Shown here: positions 46,430-56,773 of the stretch, piece by piece | Position numbering within the stretch: position 1 is the stretch's first letter | Layout of the letters: every line of letters starts with the position of its first letter | Assembly (NCBI RefSeq): GCF_000317045.1 | Contig: NC_019703.1 | Coordinates: forward strand, 3,790,934-3,854,933 | DNA length: 64,000 nt | Source of the DNA: Geitlerinema sp. PCC 7407 | Lineage (GTDB): Bacteria; Cyanobacteriota; Cyanobacteriia; PCC-7407 | Reading direction: 5' to 3' | Notes under the pieces: model-generated | The model's input: only the letters and a program-made list of their open reading frames with translations | The model's database searches: none | What the model was told of the DNA's origin: nothing | Position numbers and translations under genes: made by a program

Positions 46430-47994
46430 CGCTCTGGCTCGGGGGAGTCGGGGGCTGGCTCGGGCGGCGACTCCGGGGGCAGATCGAGGGACGCTTCCGG
46501 GCGATCGCTGGTTTGAAACTCGGGGGGCAGGCCGTCGGCCGCTTCCGCCGAGGCTGGGCTGCCCTCAGAGACCGCGGGCATCTCATCGAGCAAGTCCGTC
46601 ACATCCTCAAAGGCGCTGGTCGGCTCAAGCTCGATCCGGTGGACCCGGATTTGGTGGAGGCGGGGGCCATCCGCCGACACGAGGGTAAACTCCAGATTGT
46701 GATAGCGAAAAGAATCCCCTTCCATGGGGATTTTTTGCATCTCGTAAATTAAGAAGCCGCCCAGGGTTTGGTATTCATCAATCAGGGGAAGATCCAGGCT
46801 CAGCAGCTCATTCACTTCCTCGATGTGCAGCTGGGCCTGCACCAAGAAGGTTTGTTCATCGAGCATCTGGAAGCTCAGCTCCTCGGGATTCTCGGCCTCT
46901 CCGCCATCGCCGATGATCTCTGCAATCAGATCCTTAATACTAATGAGTCCGGCAGTGCCGCCAAACTCATCTACCACCACCACCATGACCTGGCGCGATC
47001 GCTGCATCAGGGCCAGCAGCTCATTGAGGGGCACGTACTCCGGTACAAAGCGAGCGGGCTTGATCCAGGGCTGAATCGGCGTATCCGGCGTAATTTCGCC
47101 CTGGGCCAAGGGAGCCGCCAAGTCCTTGAAGTAGATGATGCCGCGAATGTCGTCTAGGGAGTCGCCGGTCACTGGATAACGCGAGTGGCCCGAGATGGCG
47201 ATTTCCTCCAGCAGCGTCTGAAACGTCGCTTTTTCGGGCACTGCTACCACGCTGGTGCGCGGCACCATCACCTCGACCGCTGTCACTTCCCCAAACGCAA
47301 AGACATTGCTGAGCAGCTCGCGCTCCTCGGCCTCAAGCCCCGTCGACTCGCTGGAGGTGCTGATAATCAGCTGTAGCTCCTCGGGGGTCACGCGGTTGTA
47401 CCAGCCCTGGCCCGTGTACTGGATCCCCACCAGTCGCAGCAGCCAGCGCGTGGACTGGTTGAGCGCCCAGATAAAGGGGTTGAAGAGGCGGGCAATCGTG
47501 AGGCTGGCCGGTCCCAAAAAGCGCGCCAGCTCTTCGGCGTAGAGGAGAGCGACGGACTTGGGACACAGCTCGCCTAGGACAATTTGCAGATAGGCGATCG
47601 CAAAGAACGCGACGGGGATGGCTAAAGCATGGGCGAGAGAGTCGGCGGTCGCTGGCGGGAGGGGCCACTGACGCATCCAGGCGGCCACCAGCACCGACAT
47701 GGTGCTTTCGCCAATCCAGCCGAGGGCCAAGCTCGAGAGGGTGATGCCAAATTGGGTGGTGGACAGCAGGCGATCGATGCCCCGCTGAAGGTGCTGGACG
47801 GTGCGGGCCTGGAGATCTCCCGCCGCCACGAGCTGGTTGATGCGCGATCGCCGCACGGACACAATCGAGAATTCGGCCGCCACAAAGAAAGCATTGATAG
47901 CAATCAGCAGCAGCACCGAGAGCAGCCGCAGCGCTACATCTTGTCCACTCAGGGAAATCGACGCGCTGGCGGCAACCAACACCGAGGCATCCAT
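46426..47994 (-). CDS. CNNM/CorC-type membrane protein with CBS and CorC_HlyC domains
   Basis: Protein of 522 residues from ATG 47994; TTG 48024 is upstream in frame. DUF21 transmembrane domain (FFVAAEFSIVSVRRSRINQL, GWIGESTMSVL, IVLGELCPKSVAL), a CBS pair (VMVPRTSVVAVPEKATFQTL and VVVDEFGGTAGLISIKDLIAEIIGD), then the CorC_HlyC domain (FLVQAQLHIEEVNELLSLDLP, YQTLGGFLIYEMQKIP). The last ~70 residues are Pro/Glu-rich and disordered. Proteins of this family export or regulate divalent cations. It is the longer of two such paralogs in the window. Confidence 0.92.
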   Translation of the reverse strand: MDASVLVAASASISLSGQDVALRLLSVLLLIAINAFFVAAEFSIVSVRRSRINQLVAAGDLQARTVQHLQRGIDRLLSTTQFGITLSSLALGWIGESTMSVLVAAWMRQWPLPPATADSLAHALAIPVAFFAIAYLQIVLGELCPKSVALLYAEELARFLGPASLTIARLFNPFIWALNQSTRWLLRLVGIQYTGQGWYNRVTPEELQLIISTSSESTGLEAEERELLSNVFAFGEVTAVEVMVPRTSVVAVPEKATFQTLLEEIAISGHSRYPVTGDSLDDIRGIIYFKDLAAPLAQGEITPDTPIQPWIKPARFVPEYVPLNELLALMQRSRQVMVVVVDEFGGTAGLISIKDLIAEIIGDGGEAENPEELSFQMLDEQTFLVQAQLHIEEVNELLSLDLPLIDEYQTLGGFLIYEMQKIPMEGDSFRYHNLEFTLVSADGPRLHQIRVHRIELEPTSAFEDVTDLLDEMPAVSEGSPASAEAADGLPPEFQTSDRPEASLDLPPESPPEPAPDSPEPER

Positions 47995-48056
47995 GGGCAA
48001 ATCGTCAGAGGCGATAAAGAACAAAACAACGGGCGATCGCGCAGATCGCCGAATCC

Positions 48057-48767
48057 CTACCGTACCACTGGAATGCCTGAGATTTTTAGCGCGAGCTGCT
48101 GTTCGGGATAGTTTGTTAGGGCCAGAGAAATTTGGCGCGAGTTTTCGAGGACGGCAGTCGGCACACTAATCACGCCGCTGTAGATTCCGCTCTGGGGGGC
48201 GAGCTCCGTCGGCAGCCCCTCCGTCGTCGCAATCAGGGTTTGGCCGCGATCGTCCTTCACGTCCAAAAAGCTATAGAGAAACTCAATCGGGCGATCGCCC
48301 TGGTTTTGGAGACTCACATCCATCAGCAGCGTTTCGCCCTGCTGGCGCACCGAGGCCACGGTCATCACGATGCCCTCGTCTTCGGCTTTGCGGGGCAGGT
48401 TGGCCGCAGCGGTATCCGCCGTAGTCGACGTGTAGCTCACCGGCTGAACCACGGGCTTGGCCTGGGCAACCGGCGATCGCTCTACGCTCGACTGCTTTTG
48501 CGCGCCTTTATTCTCTTCTTGACCGGCGATCTTGGCCTTGACGCGCTTGAGAATTTCCGTTTCCTTGATCAGAAACACCGCTTCCCCGTTGTTGCTGCGC
48601 GTCTTGGCGACTTGCTTGCTGTTGGGTCGCACATCCGGCTGTCTCACACCCTGGAGGGCTGTCCGGCCGAGCGCAAATCCCCAAGCGGCGCTGACGACCC
48701 CAGACCCCAACATCAGGGTCAGCAAGATAAGCGTAAAGGCAACCGTGGGACTAATTCGCTGGTTCAT
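48057..48767 (-). CDS. Membrane-anchored protein with Ig-like/beta-sandwich domain, unknown
   Basis: Protein of 236 residues from ATG 48767. One N-terminal membrane helix (VAFTLILLTLMLGSGVVSAAWGFAL) is followed by a charged helical linker and a C-terminal beta-rich domain (EGIVMTVASVRQQGETLLMDVSLQNQGDRPIEFLYSFLDV, SGVISVPTAVL). The order of strands recalls DUF4352-like or similar extracytoplasmic beta sandwiches. No catalytic motif is seen. It lies 62 bases upstream of the CNNM/CorC-type gene on the same strand and may be co-transcribed with it. Confidence 0.7.
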   Translation of the reverse strand: MNQRISPTVAFTLILLTLMLGSGVVSAAWGFALGRTALQGVRQPDVRPNSKQVAKTRSNNGEAVFLIKETEILKRVKAKIAGQEENKGAQKQSSVERSPVAQAKPVVQPVSYTSTTADTAAANLPRKAEDEGIVMTVASVRQQGETLLMDVSLQNQGDRPIEFLYSFLDVKDDRGQTLIATTEGLPTELAPQSGIYSGVISVPTAVLENSRQISLALTNYPEQQLALKISGIPVVR

Positions 48768-48958
48768 GGGGGTCAAAAGTGAGCGAGGAGCCACCCTCAA
48801 AACTTGATTAATATCCTATCGGCGATCGGCCAAAAGTCCAGACCAAACTGCCACAAGGGGCGTGGCCAGATCGGGCCAGTTCGCGCCCGCAACACCCAGT
48901 TTGGCAGCGCAGACGGTGGATTATCCGGAAGCAATCAGGCTAAACTAATGTCCAGCAA

Positions 48959-49031
48959 CCAGGGTTGGCCGAGCGGTTTAGGCAGCGAACTCATAATTCG
49001 CCTCAGGCAGGTTCGACCCCTGCACCCTGGA
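48959..49031 (+). tRNA. tRNA with CAU anticodon, probably tRNA-Ile2 (lysidine-modified)
   Basis: A 73-base cloverleaf: acceptor CCAGGGT pairs with ACCCTGG, the anticodon stem GCGAA/TTCGC encloses CTCATAA with anticodon CAT, and the T arm is GCAGG-TTCGACC-CCTGC. It has no C1-A72 mismatch, so it is not the initiator. The D arm GGCCGAGCGGTT and AACTCATAATT resemble plastid and cyanobacterial tRNA-Ile(CAU), whose wobble C becomes lysidine. Elongator tRNA-Met is the alternative. TAAACT about 15 bases upstream may be the -10 element. Confidence 0.88.
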
Positions 49032-49216
49032 TTTAATCAAAAATTTCGGTACGAACTTCGCGAATCCCCGTAAAAAGTGAGTGGGAGGGGAGCAAGAAAG
49101 CTTTGGGGCGGTGAGCCCGAGGCGCGATCGCCCCAAACCCCGAACAGATAGCTCTATAGAAGTTTCAGCGCTACCTGCTCAGGGAACTTAGACCTTGCAT
49201 AAAGCGAGAGTGCGCC

Positions 49217-49657
49217 TTATTCGAAGACCAGCTCGCTACCCACCAAGCGACTGCCCGCTTGGCTAGCCGGCAGCGACTGCACAGACGTATCGAAGGGGCT
49301 GTTCAGATCCGGCGTGCGAATGAACGGATCGCCGACCGTTTGCTCGGCCATCACCTCATCGTAGACCGCTCGCAGACGCAGGCTGTCGCGGGCAATTTGG
49401 TTCTCGGGGTAGGAGTTGCGCAGGATCGTACCCTGGCCCAGAATGCTGTTGATTTGACGCTCGAGGGAGCGATTTTCGTAGAAATCACCGGACTCCGAGT
49501 TGAGCGCGTCGTAAACCGTCTCAGGAATCGTTCTGTAGTTGTCGTCCGAGACGCCGTAGGATTCCGCTGTTTGGGCCATTGCGCTTGTGGAGGCGAGGGC
49601 CACAGAAGCAGCAGTTAGCGCGAGTACACCGGCAAGACTCTTGAAGCGATCGCCCAT
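49217..49657 (-). CDS. Secreted conserved hypothetical protein
   Basis: Protein of 146 residues; ATG 49657 is preferred over ATG 49663 because AGGAG sits 7 bases before it. A signal peptide ends near ALASTSAMAQ. The mature protein is acidic and helical (YRTIPETVYDALNSESGDFYENRSLERQINSILG) and resembles cyanobacterial secreted proteins with no assigned function. No cysteine or enzyme motif is present. Confidence 0.75.
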   Translation of the reverse strand: MGDRFKSLAGVLALTAASVALASTSAMAQTAESYGVSDDNYRTIPETVYDALNSESGDFYENRSLERQINSILGQGTILRNSYPENQIARDSLRLRAVYDEVMAEQTVGDPFIRTPDLNSPFDTSVQSLPASQAGSRLVGSELVFE

Positions 49658-49896
49658 AGCCATACTCCTCACAAATTTTTCCGATAAATCCTACCCCATC
49701 TTGGCAGTCAAACTGGGGATTGGCAAAAACTTTGACCGAGCGTTACGGACCTCAAAGGGCAATCGCTCGTAGCGCGGTTGGGGCGTTGGCAGCCCCATGG
49801 ACGCCCAGATGTCAAGGTCAGGACCCCCGATGACTCGAGAGCCAAATCCGGTACATTAGGAGGGCACTTTTAACGGTTGGTTCCATCGTCGAAACT

Positions 49897-50517
49897 ATGA
49901 CCGAGCATTCTTCTGCCCAGCCTTCTTCCGCTCTCGCGATGGCAACGGTTCCGCTTGATCAGCTTCGCCAGCAGCTGCTGGATCTGTTTTGTCAGGTGGC
50001 CTACCGCGAGGGAGACTTCGTGCTCTCGTCGGGACAGCGCAGCACCTACTATATCAATGGCAAACAGGTCACCCTCCATCCGCAAGGCGGCGTGGGCGTG
50101 GGGCGGATCTTGCTGCCGATGCTGCCAGCAGACACGGTGGCAGTGGCGGGGTTGACCCTGGGCGCGGACCCGATCGTGACGGCGGTGAGCGTCGCGGCGG
50201 CCTACGCCGGGCAGGAAATTGCGGCGCTGATCGTGCGCAAGGAGGCCAAGGGCCACGGCACCCAGGCCTACATCGAGGGGCCGACGCTGCCCGCGGGCAG
50301 CCCGGTCGTGGTGCTCGAAGACGTGGTGACTACGGGCCAGTCAGCTCTCAAGGCGGTGGATCGCTTGCGGGATGCGGGCTACACCGTGGATCGGGTCATT
50401 TCGCTGATCGATCGTGAGCAGGGCGGGGCTGAGCTCTATCGCGAGAAGGGGCTTGCCTTTGAGGCGGTGTTCTCCATTGGAGACTTGCAGCGACACTGGA
50501 AAGAGCTGCACCCCTAG
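49897..50517 (+). CDS. pyrE: Orotate phosphoribosyltransferase
   Basis: Protein of 206 residues. PyrE joins orotate to PRPP to form OMP in pyrimidine synthesis. The PRPP-binding motif VVVLEDVVTTGQSALKA is intact; FVLSSGQRSTYYINGKQ, GLTLGADPIV and ALIVRKEAKGHGT are further family blocks. The first ~15 residues are a polar extension. Length is normal. The gene is convergent with the next minus-strand gene, ending 11 bases from its stop. Confidence 0.96.
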   Translation: MTEHSSAQPSSALAMATVPLDQLRQQLLDLFCQVAYREGDFVLSSGQRSTYYINGKQVTLHPQGGVGVGRILLPMLPADTVAVAGLTLGADPIVTAVSVAAAYAGQEIAALIVRKEAKGHGTQAYIEGPTLPAGSPVVVLEDVVTTGQSALKAVDRLRDAGYTVDRVISLIDREQGGAELYREKGLAFEAVFSIGDLQRHWKELHP

Positions 50518-50528
50518 GGCGATCGCGG

Positions 50529-50996
50529 CTAGGCGGGAGGCGACTGGGTGTCTATGTACTCCCGCCAGTAGACGATTTTGCCGTTTTTTAGCTGAAAGAT
50601 AATCGCGTCGTCGGCTTGGCTGCGATCGCCCGTGGCGCGGTGCTGCTCCTGCCACTGCCATTCGATCGCGGCCTGCTTGCCCTGGCCGATCACGCGCCGA
50701 ATCGCAATCTCGATGTGGCTGTAGTCAGCGAAATGCTGACTGACAAAGTCTCGAATCTGGGCTTTGCCCTGGACGACCTGTCCCGGCACGACAAACCGGG
50801 CGTCCTCCGCAAAGTCGGCCAGGATCGCGTCCACGTCGCTGGCGGACCAGGCGCGGGCTTGGCGATCGGCGATCGCCCGCAGTTCAGACACTTCAGCAGC
50901 ATTCACAGGCAGCAGCTCCAAAGGGGGTCTCCCCATGCCTACCACGAGGAGCCCCACCGCCAAAACGATCGCCAGACAGAAAGCCCATTTGCTCAC
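50529..50996 (-). CDS. SnoaL/NTF2-like protein with N-terminal membrane segment
   Basis: About 155 residues from GTG 50996, supported by AGGA 9 bases upstream; GTG 51032 is an alternative. An N-terminal hydrophobic segment (FCLAIVLAVGLLVVGMG) acts as a signal or anchor. The remainder is a SnoaL/NTF2 fold: AIADRQARAWSASDVDAILADFAEDARFVVPGQ, GKAQIRDFVSQHF and IFQLKNGKIVYWREY. Such domains act as small-molecule isomerases, cyclases or binding proteins; no ligand is inferable. Confidence 0.8.
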   Translation of the reverse strand: MSKWAFCLAIVLAVGLLVVGMGRPPLELLPVNAAEVSELRAIADRQARAWSASDVDAILADFAEDARFVVPGQVVQGKAQIRDFVSQHFADYSHIEIAIRRVIGQGKQAAIEWQWQEQHRATGDRSQADDAIIFQLKNGKIVYWREYIDTQSPPA

Positions 50997-51051
50997 GTTG
51001 CTTTTTCCTGCGGCACCCTGAAGCGCTTTCACCAAAACCTAGCAGCCAATC

Positions 51052-51084
51052 AAAAGAGAGCGGCTATCTTGGCCGCTCTCTTTT
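51052..51084 (-). terminator. Strong hairpin terminator downstream of thiC
   Basis: Perfect 13-base arms (AAAAGAGAGCGGC, GCCGCTCTCTTTT) flank a 7-base loop. On the minus strand it follows the thiC stop (51151) by 67 bases and ends in TTTT, and it lies just upstream of the SnoaL-like gene, separating the two transcripts. Confidence 0.8.
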
Positions 51085-51150
51085 CAGGTTATTGCGATCG
51101 CCCAAATGCTTCAGCCGATCGCAGCAACCGGTTCAAAGGGCGATCGCCCT

Positions 51151-52630
<1,480 letters not shown>

Positions 52631-52702
52631 CTTGGTGATTTATTGTATCACCGAGGGTTGGGCGCGGCGGTTGGGGAAGCGGGCATCTTTTGGCGAGGGG
52701 GA

Positions 52703-52993
52703 TCAGGCGCTGGTGAGGCTGGCTCGCGCCTGCTTGACCAGGGCGATCAGGGTCTGGTGGGCGTCCTCGGAGTCGGCGAGCTCGTGATCAAAGGCGATGC
52801 GCAGGGGGACGGTGTCGCCGTTGACCTGGGCTTCGAGGTCCATGCCCTGGGCGTCGATGCGCAGCATGGTGGCCGCCGTGGCCTCGGGCTGCTGTCCCAA
52901 AGCGCGGGCGTAGAGGGCGATCGCCTCTGCATGGTCGTCGTTCATGTGCTTGCAGATGCGATCGCTAATAGCGGGGGTAAGGGGGTCAGCCAT
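52703..52993 (-). CDS. DUF2470-domain protein
   Basis: Protein of 96 residues from ATG 52993. It contains ICKHMNDDHAEAIALYARAL, the DUF2470 hallmark found as the C-terminal domain of haem-utilisation HugZ-type and pyridoxamine-oxidase-fold proteins, and DAQGMDLEAQV and LRIAFDHELADSEDAHQTLIALV. The domain stands alone here and is cytoplasmic. In the HugZ family the domain carries the haem-binding His, which may correspond to the His of DDH. The role in this organism is unknown. Confidence 0.85.
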   Translation of the reverse strand: MADPLTPAISDRICKHMNDDHAEAIALYARALGQQPEATAATMLRIDAQGMDLEAQVNGDTVPLRIAFDHELADSEDAHQTLIALVKQARASLTSA

Positions 52994-53014
52994 AAAACAG
53001 TTTTCCCTCGTCAA

Positions 53015-53134
53015 TTACGCAATAGGGTGGGCCTGTAGCAAAAAGGTTATCAGACGAAAGAGGCTCGTCGCGATAAAGGCAACCAACACAAAGGTGATAA
53101 GGACGTTGATCACGTCACCGGCTTTTTTCAGCAT
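53015..53134 (-). CDS. 39-residue putative membrane peptide
   Basis: A short minus-strand frame, ATG 53134. The peptide MLKKAGDVINV is followed by one long hydrophobic helix (LITFVLVAFIATSLFRLITFLL) and ends in QAHPIA. The ribosome-binding site is weak (CAGAG). It lies 21 bases upstream of the DUF2470 start on the same strand and might share its transcript. It could be a chance frame; the clean topology (positive N-terminus, single helix) is the main support. Confidence 0.4.
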   Translation of the reverse strand: MLKKAGDVINVLITFVLVAFIATSLFRLITFLLQAHPIA

Positions 53135-53191
53135 GGCTCTGGCGTGGCTTGATGGCTTTCAATGTACAGCAATTTGTTGGGTGGCCAGGGC

Positions 53192-55543
53192 CTACGGGGC
53201 GGGGCGCGGCGGCACGGGCGATCGCGGCAGCCATACGGTGAAGGTCGTCCCCTGCCCTTCGGCGCTGACGACTTCGATGCGGCCGTTGTGCAGGTCCACG
53301 CACTGCTTGACGATGGAGAGCCCCAAGCCCGTGCCGGAAATCGCGCCGACGTTGCTGCCGCGATGAAACGCCGAGAACAGGCGGGACTGGTCGGCCTCTG
53401 GGATGCCGATGCCCTGGTCCGTCACCGCCAGGGCGATCGCCGTTTCGCTCCACTCGAGGCGCACCTGCACCGAGCCGCCGTCCGGCGAGTACTTGATGGC
53501 ATTGACCAGCAGATTCATCAGCAGATGGCGCAGCAGCTTGGCATCTAGCCACACGGCTTGGACCTGAGCCATCGTCACAAACTCAATTTGATGGGTGGGG
53601 TGGGTGGTGATTTGCAGGTCTTCGACGATCTCCTGACACAGCGCCACTATATCTACAAACTCGGGCTGAAACTCCAGGCGACCGGCCTCGGCTTTGCTAA
53701 TAGTCAAAACGTCGTTGAGCAGCTGGCTCAGGTGGCTAATGGCGCTCTGGATTCGCTGGAAGTAGCGGGTTTTCTTCTCGTCTGTGAGGCGATCGTAGTG
53801 ATTTTCCAGCATGTGGGACGAAAACAAGATCGTGCTCAGGGGCGTGCGGATTTCGTGGGAGACCATCGCCACAAAGCGGGACTTGAGCTCGCTCAGCTCT
53901 TTTTCTCGGGAAAGGGCGTCTTGGAGATTGTGCTCGAGCTCCTTGCGGCGGGTCATATCTCGCACAAAGGCGCATTTGTACTCCTGACCGCCGAACTGGA
54001 GATAGTTGGAGGTGACTTCGACCGGAAACAGCAGGCCCTGTTTGGTGCAGTTGATGGACTCGACGGTGCGAGAACCGCACAGCTTCAGGCTCGCCCAGTA
54101 CTCTGGCCATTTCTCGGCCTCGCAGTGGGGGTCGACGTCGCTGACGCTCATGCCCAGCAGTTCTTGGCGGGTGTAGCCCAGCAGGCGACAGGCAGCCTCG
54201 TTGACGTAGAAGAAGCGACCGTCAGGGTTCGTCCAAAAAACGGCGTCGGCGGCCCTGTCCACAGAGAACTGGGTCAGACGCAGGGCGGTTTCGGCGGCCT
54301 TGCGATCGCTGATGTCCCGCTGGAAGGCGACCCAGTGGGTGAAGGTGCCCTGGGCATTGGCGATGGGGATGATGTCCATCTCGACCCAAAACTCGGAGCC
54401 ATCCCGCCGGTAGTTGATCATCTCGACGTGGACCGACTGCCAGGTTTCGAGGGCGACGCGAATTTTGCGGAGCTCGCGGGGGTCGGTCTTGGATCCCTGG
54501 AGCAGCCGAGGCGTCTGGCCGATCGCCTCGGTGGCGCTGTAGCCCGTCATGGCGGTGAAGGCCTGATTGGTGTAGATAATTTTGGGGCCGTGGGGGGCAT
54601 CGAGGGGGGTCACTTCGGTAATCAAGATGGCGTCTTTGGCATAGACCACCACCGATTCGAGGAGGCGGACCCGCTCCTCGGTTTGGCGCTGACTGGAGAT
54701 ATCTTTGACCACAACGATCACGAATTGAGGCTCGTAGTCGAGGTTGCGGACCAGGGTGACGGTGAGGCTGACCCACAGGACGCGGCCGTCCTTGCAGATG
54801 TAGCGCTTTTCGAGCTGGTAGGTGTCGCGATCGCCCGCCTTGAGGCTCTGAAAGAGGTGGAAGTTGCCGCGATCGTCCGGGTGGGTGATCTCCATGAAAG
54901 AATGGCCCACCAGCTCCTCGGGTTCGTAGCCGACCATGCGCCAAAAAGCGGGATTGGCTTCTAGGATGAGCCGGTCCAGGCTAACGATGCTGATGCCGAT
55001 GGCCGTGCTCTCGAAGATGACGCGGAAGCGGTGCTCGCTTTCCTGGAGGGCGGCGTCGGCTCGCTGGCGATCGCGGATTTCCTGGCGCAAAATGGCGTTC
55101 ACCTGGCACAGCTCTGCCGTGCGCTCCTCCACTTCGGTCTCCAGGCGATCGCGCAGATCGGTGAGGGCCTTTTCGAGGCGTCTTTGGCGGGTGACGTCCT
55201 GGGCAATGCCGTAGCGATCGCCCCCCTCTCCCCAAAAGAGCGACCAGTGCAGCCAGCAGTAGCCGCCATCGCGGTGGCGATAGCGGCTTTCAAACTGCTG
55301 CTGGGGCGCCTCGGGAGCCAGGGCCTGGAGCGCTGCGCGGGACAGATCGCGATCCTCAGGGTGAATCCCTTCTAGCCAGGGGCGATCGCGCAGATCCTCC
55401 GCTGACCAGCCCAGGATTCGCTCCCAGGCAGGATTGGTCATCTGCAACGAGTCATCCTCACCCAACCCAACAAACAGCTCCTGGGCAGCCTCAAAAAACC
55501 GCTGTAAAGGGAGAACATTAAACGGCGGCAGAGTATTTGCCAT
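53192..55543 (-). CDS. Multi-PAS sensor histidine kinase
   Basis: Protein of 783 residues from ATG 55543, without membrane helices, so a cytoplasmic sensor. Four PAS/PAC modules (starting near residues 25, 170, 300 and 425) carry motifs such as NPAWERILGWSAEDL, NPAFWRMVGYEPEELVGHS and NQAFTAMTGYSATEAIGQTPRLLQG. The third has the LOV-like arrangement but lacks the photoactive Cys. A HisKA domain has SHEIRTPL with His563, and the ATPase has NLLVNAIKYSPDGG, DQGIGIP and GTGLGLSIV. No receiver domain and no adjacent regulator. Confidence 0.93.
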   Translation of the reverse strand: MANTLPPFNVLPLQRFFEAAQELFVGLGEDDSLQMTNPAWERILGWSAEDLRDRPWLEGIHPEDRDLSRAALQALAPEAPQQQFESRYRHRDGGYCWLHWSLFWGEGGDRYGIAQDVTRQRRLEKALTDLRDRLETEVEERTAELCQVNAILRQEIRDRQRADAALQESEHRFRVIFESTAIGISIVSLDRLILEANPAFWRMVGYEPEELVGHSFMEITHPDDRGNFHLFQSLKAGDRDTYQLEKRYICKDGRVLWVSLTVTLVRNLDYEPQFVIVVVKDISSQRQTEERVRLLESVVVYAKDAILITEVTPLDAPHGPKIIYTNQAFTAMTGYSATEAIGQTPRLLQGSKTDPRELRKIRVALETWQSVHVEMINYRRDGSEFWVEMDIIPIANAQGTFTHWVAFQRDISDRKAAETALRLTQFSVDRAADAVFWTNPDGRFFYVNEAACRLLGYTRQELLGMSVSDVDPHCEAEKWPEYWASLKLCGSRTVESINCTKQGLLFPVEVTSNYLQFGGQEYKCAFVRDMTRRKELEHNLQDALSREKELSELKSRFVAMVSHEIRTPLSTILFSSHMLENHYDRLTDEKKTRYFQRIQSAISHLSQLLNDVLTISKAEAGRLEFQPEFVDIVALCQEIVEDLQITTHPTHQIEFVTMAQVQAVWLDAKLLRHLLMNLLVNAIKYSPDGGSVQVRLEWSETAIALAVTDQGIGIPEADQSRLFSAFHRGSNVGAISGTGLGLSIVKQCVDLHNGRIEVVSAEGQGTTFTVWLPRSPVPPRPAP

Positions 55544-55774
55544 GGTTCGTGACGATGGAGGGCAAAAAACTTCAGGGGTCAAGTAGATGCCCTAGTGTTC
55601 CCCGCAAGGTGGCTTCATTCATCGCTGGGCGGTCGGCTCGCCGGGTTCAGAGGGCGATCGCCTCTGAACCCGGCCGCAGTTTTTCACCAAAGCCTGCGCC
55701 GCCTAGGCAATTGCCGATAAACTCTTCTTTTATTCATCAACGCAGTGGAACGATTCTTTATTAAGAGGACAAAT

Positions 55775-56698
55775 ATGGCGGGATTGAAAGGGAGAGATCT
55801 TCTGAGCTTGGCCGATCTCAGCGCTGGCGAAGTCGCAGAGCTATTGGAGCTGGCCTTCCAACTGAAAGCTGGCGCTATCCATCCTCGGTGTGAGGGCAAG
55901 GTGCTCGGCCTCCTGTTTTACAAAAACTCAACCCGCACTCGGGTCAGCTTCTCCGTCGCCATTGCTCAGATGGGCGGCCAGGTGCTCGACCTCAACCCCA
56001 ACGTCACCCAGGTCAGCCGCGGCGAACCCATCGCGGACACGGCCCGTGTCCTCAGCCGCTACCTCGATGTGCTCGCCATTCGCACCTTCGCCCAGGCCGA
56101 CCTGCAAACCTTCGCGGACTACGCCGACATTCCGGTGATCAATGCCCTTTCGGACTTGGCTCATCCCTGCCAGGCCCTAGCGGACTTGCTGACGGTGCGC
56201 GAGACCTTTGGTCAGCTCTCGGGGGTGACCCTGACCTATCTGGGGGACGGCAACAACGTGGCCCACTCCCTGCTGCTGGGCTGCGCCCTGGCCGGGGTGA
56301 ATGTGCGCGTAGCCACGCCCCCTGACTATCGCCCTGATCCGACCATCGTGGCCCAGGCCCAGGCGATCGCCGGCGACGCCACCGAGGTCACCGTCACCAC
56401 CGACGCCGTCGCTGCAGTCCAGGGCGCCCAGGTGCTCTACACCGACGTGTGGGCCAGCATGGGTCAGGAGGACGAGGCCGCCAATCGGGTGCCGATCTTC
56501 CAGCCCTACCAAATCAACGAAGACTTGCTGGCCAAGGCTGACTCCAAAGCCATCGTGCTCCACTGCTTACCCGCCCACCGCGACGAAGAAATCACCGAAG
56601 GCGTCCTGGAAGGGCCGCAGTCGCGGGTGTGGGACCAGGCCGAAAACCGCATGCACGCCCAAAAAGCCCTGCTGGCCAGCCTCTTGGGCGCGGTCTAG
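55775..56698 (+). CDS. argF: Ornithine carbamoyltransferase
   Basis: Protein of 307 residues from ATG 55775, with AGAGGA about 6 bases upstream; GTG 55745 is an in-frame alternative. It makes citrulline from ornithine and carbamoyl phosphate. The carbamoyl-phosphate motif STRTR lies at residues 52 to 56, HPCQALADL binds the second side, and the ornithine loop has DVWASMGQE and HCLPAHR. Length and motifs are normal for the anabolic enzyme. It is a single-gene unit as far as can be seen. Confidence 0.97.
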   Translation: MAGLKGRDLLSLADLSAGEVAELLELAFQLKAGAIHPRCEGKVLGLLFYKNSTRTRVSFSVAIAQMGGQVLDLNPNVTQVSRGEPIADTARVLSRYLDVLAIRTFAQADLQTFADYADIPVINALSDLAHPCQALADLLTVRETFGQLSGVTLTYLGDGNNVAHSLLLGCALAGVNVRVATPPDYRPDPTIVAQAQAIAGDATEVTVTTDAVAAVQGAQVLYTDVWASMGQEDEAANRVPIFQPYQINEDLLAKADSKAIVLHCLPAHRDEEITEGVLEGPQSRVWDQAENRMHAQKALLASLLGAV

Positions 56699-56773
56699 AG
56701 ACGGGCGATCGCCCGCCCTTTTCTCCCGTTTGGGACGCCAGGTTGGGACAACAGCCTGGGAACGGGCGATCGC

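Noticed and set aside
48959-49031. Initiator tRNA-Met as identity of the CAU tRNA
   Set aside because: The acceptor stem is fully paired at position 1-72, and the anticodon stem lacks the three G-C pairs of the initiator.
54400-54560. LOV photoreceptor domain in the multi-PAS kinase
   Set aside because: The third PAS module has the GQTPRLLQG pattern, but the Cys needed for the flavin adduct in GRNCRFLQ is replaced.
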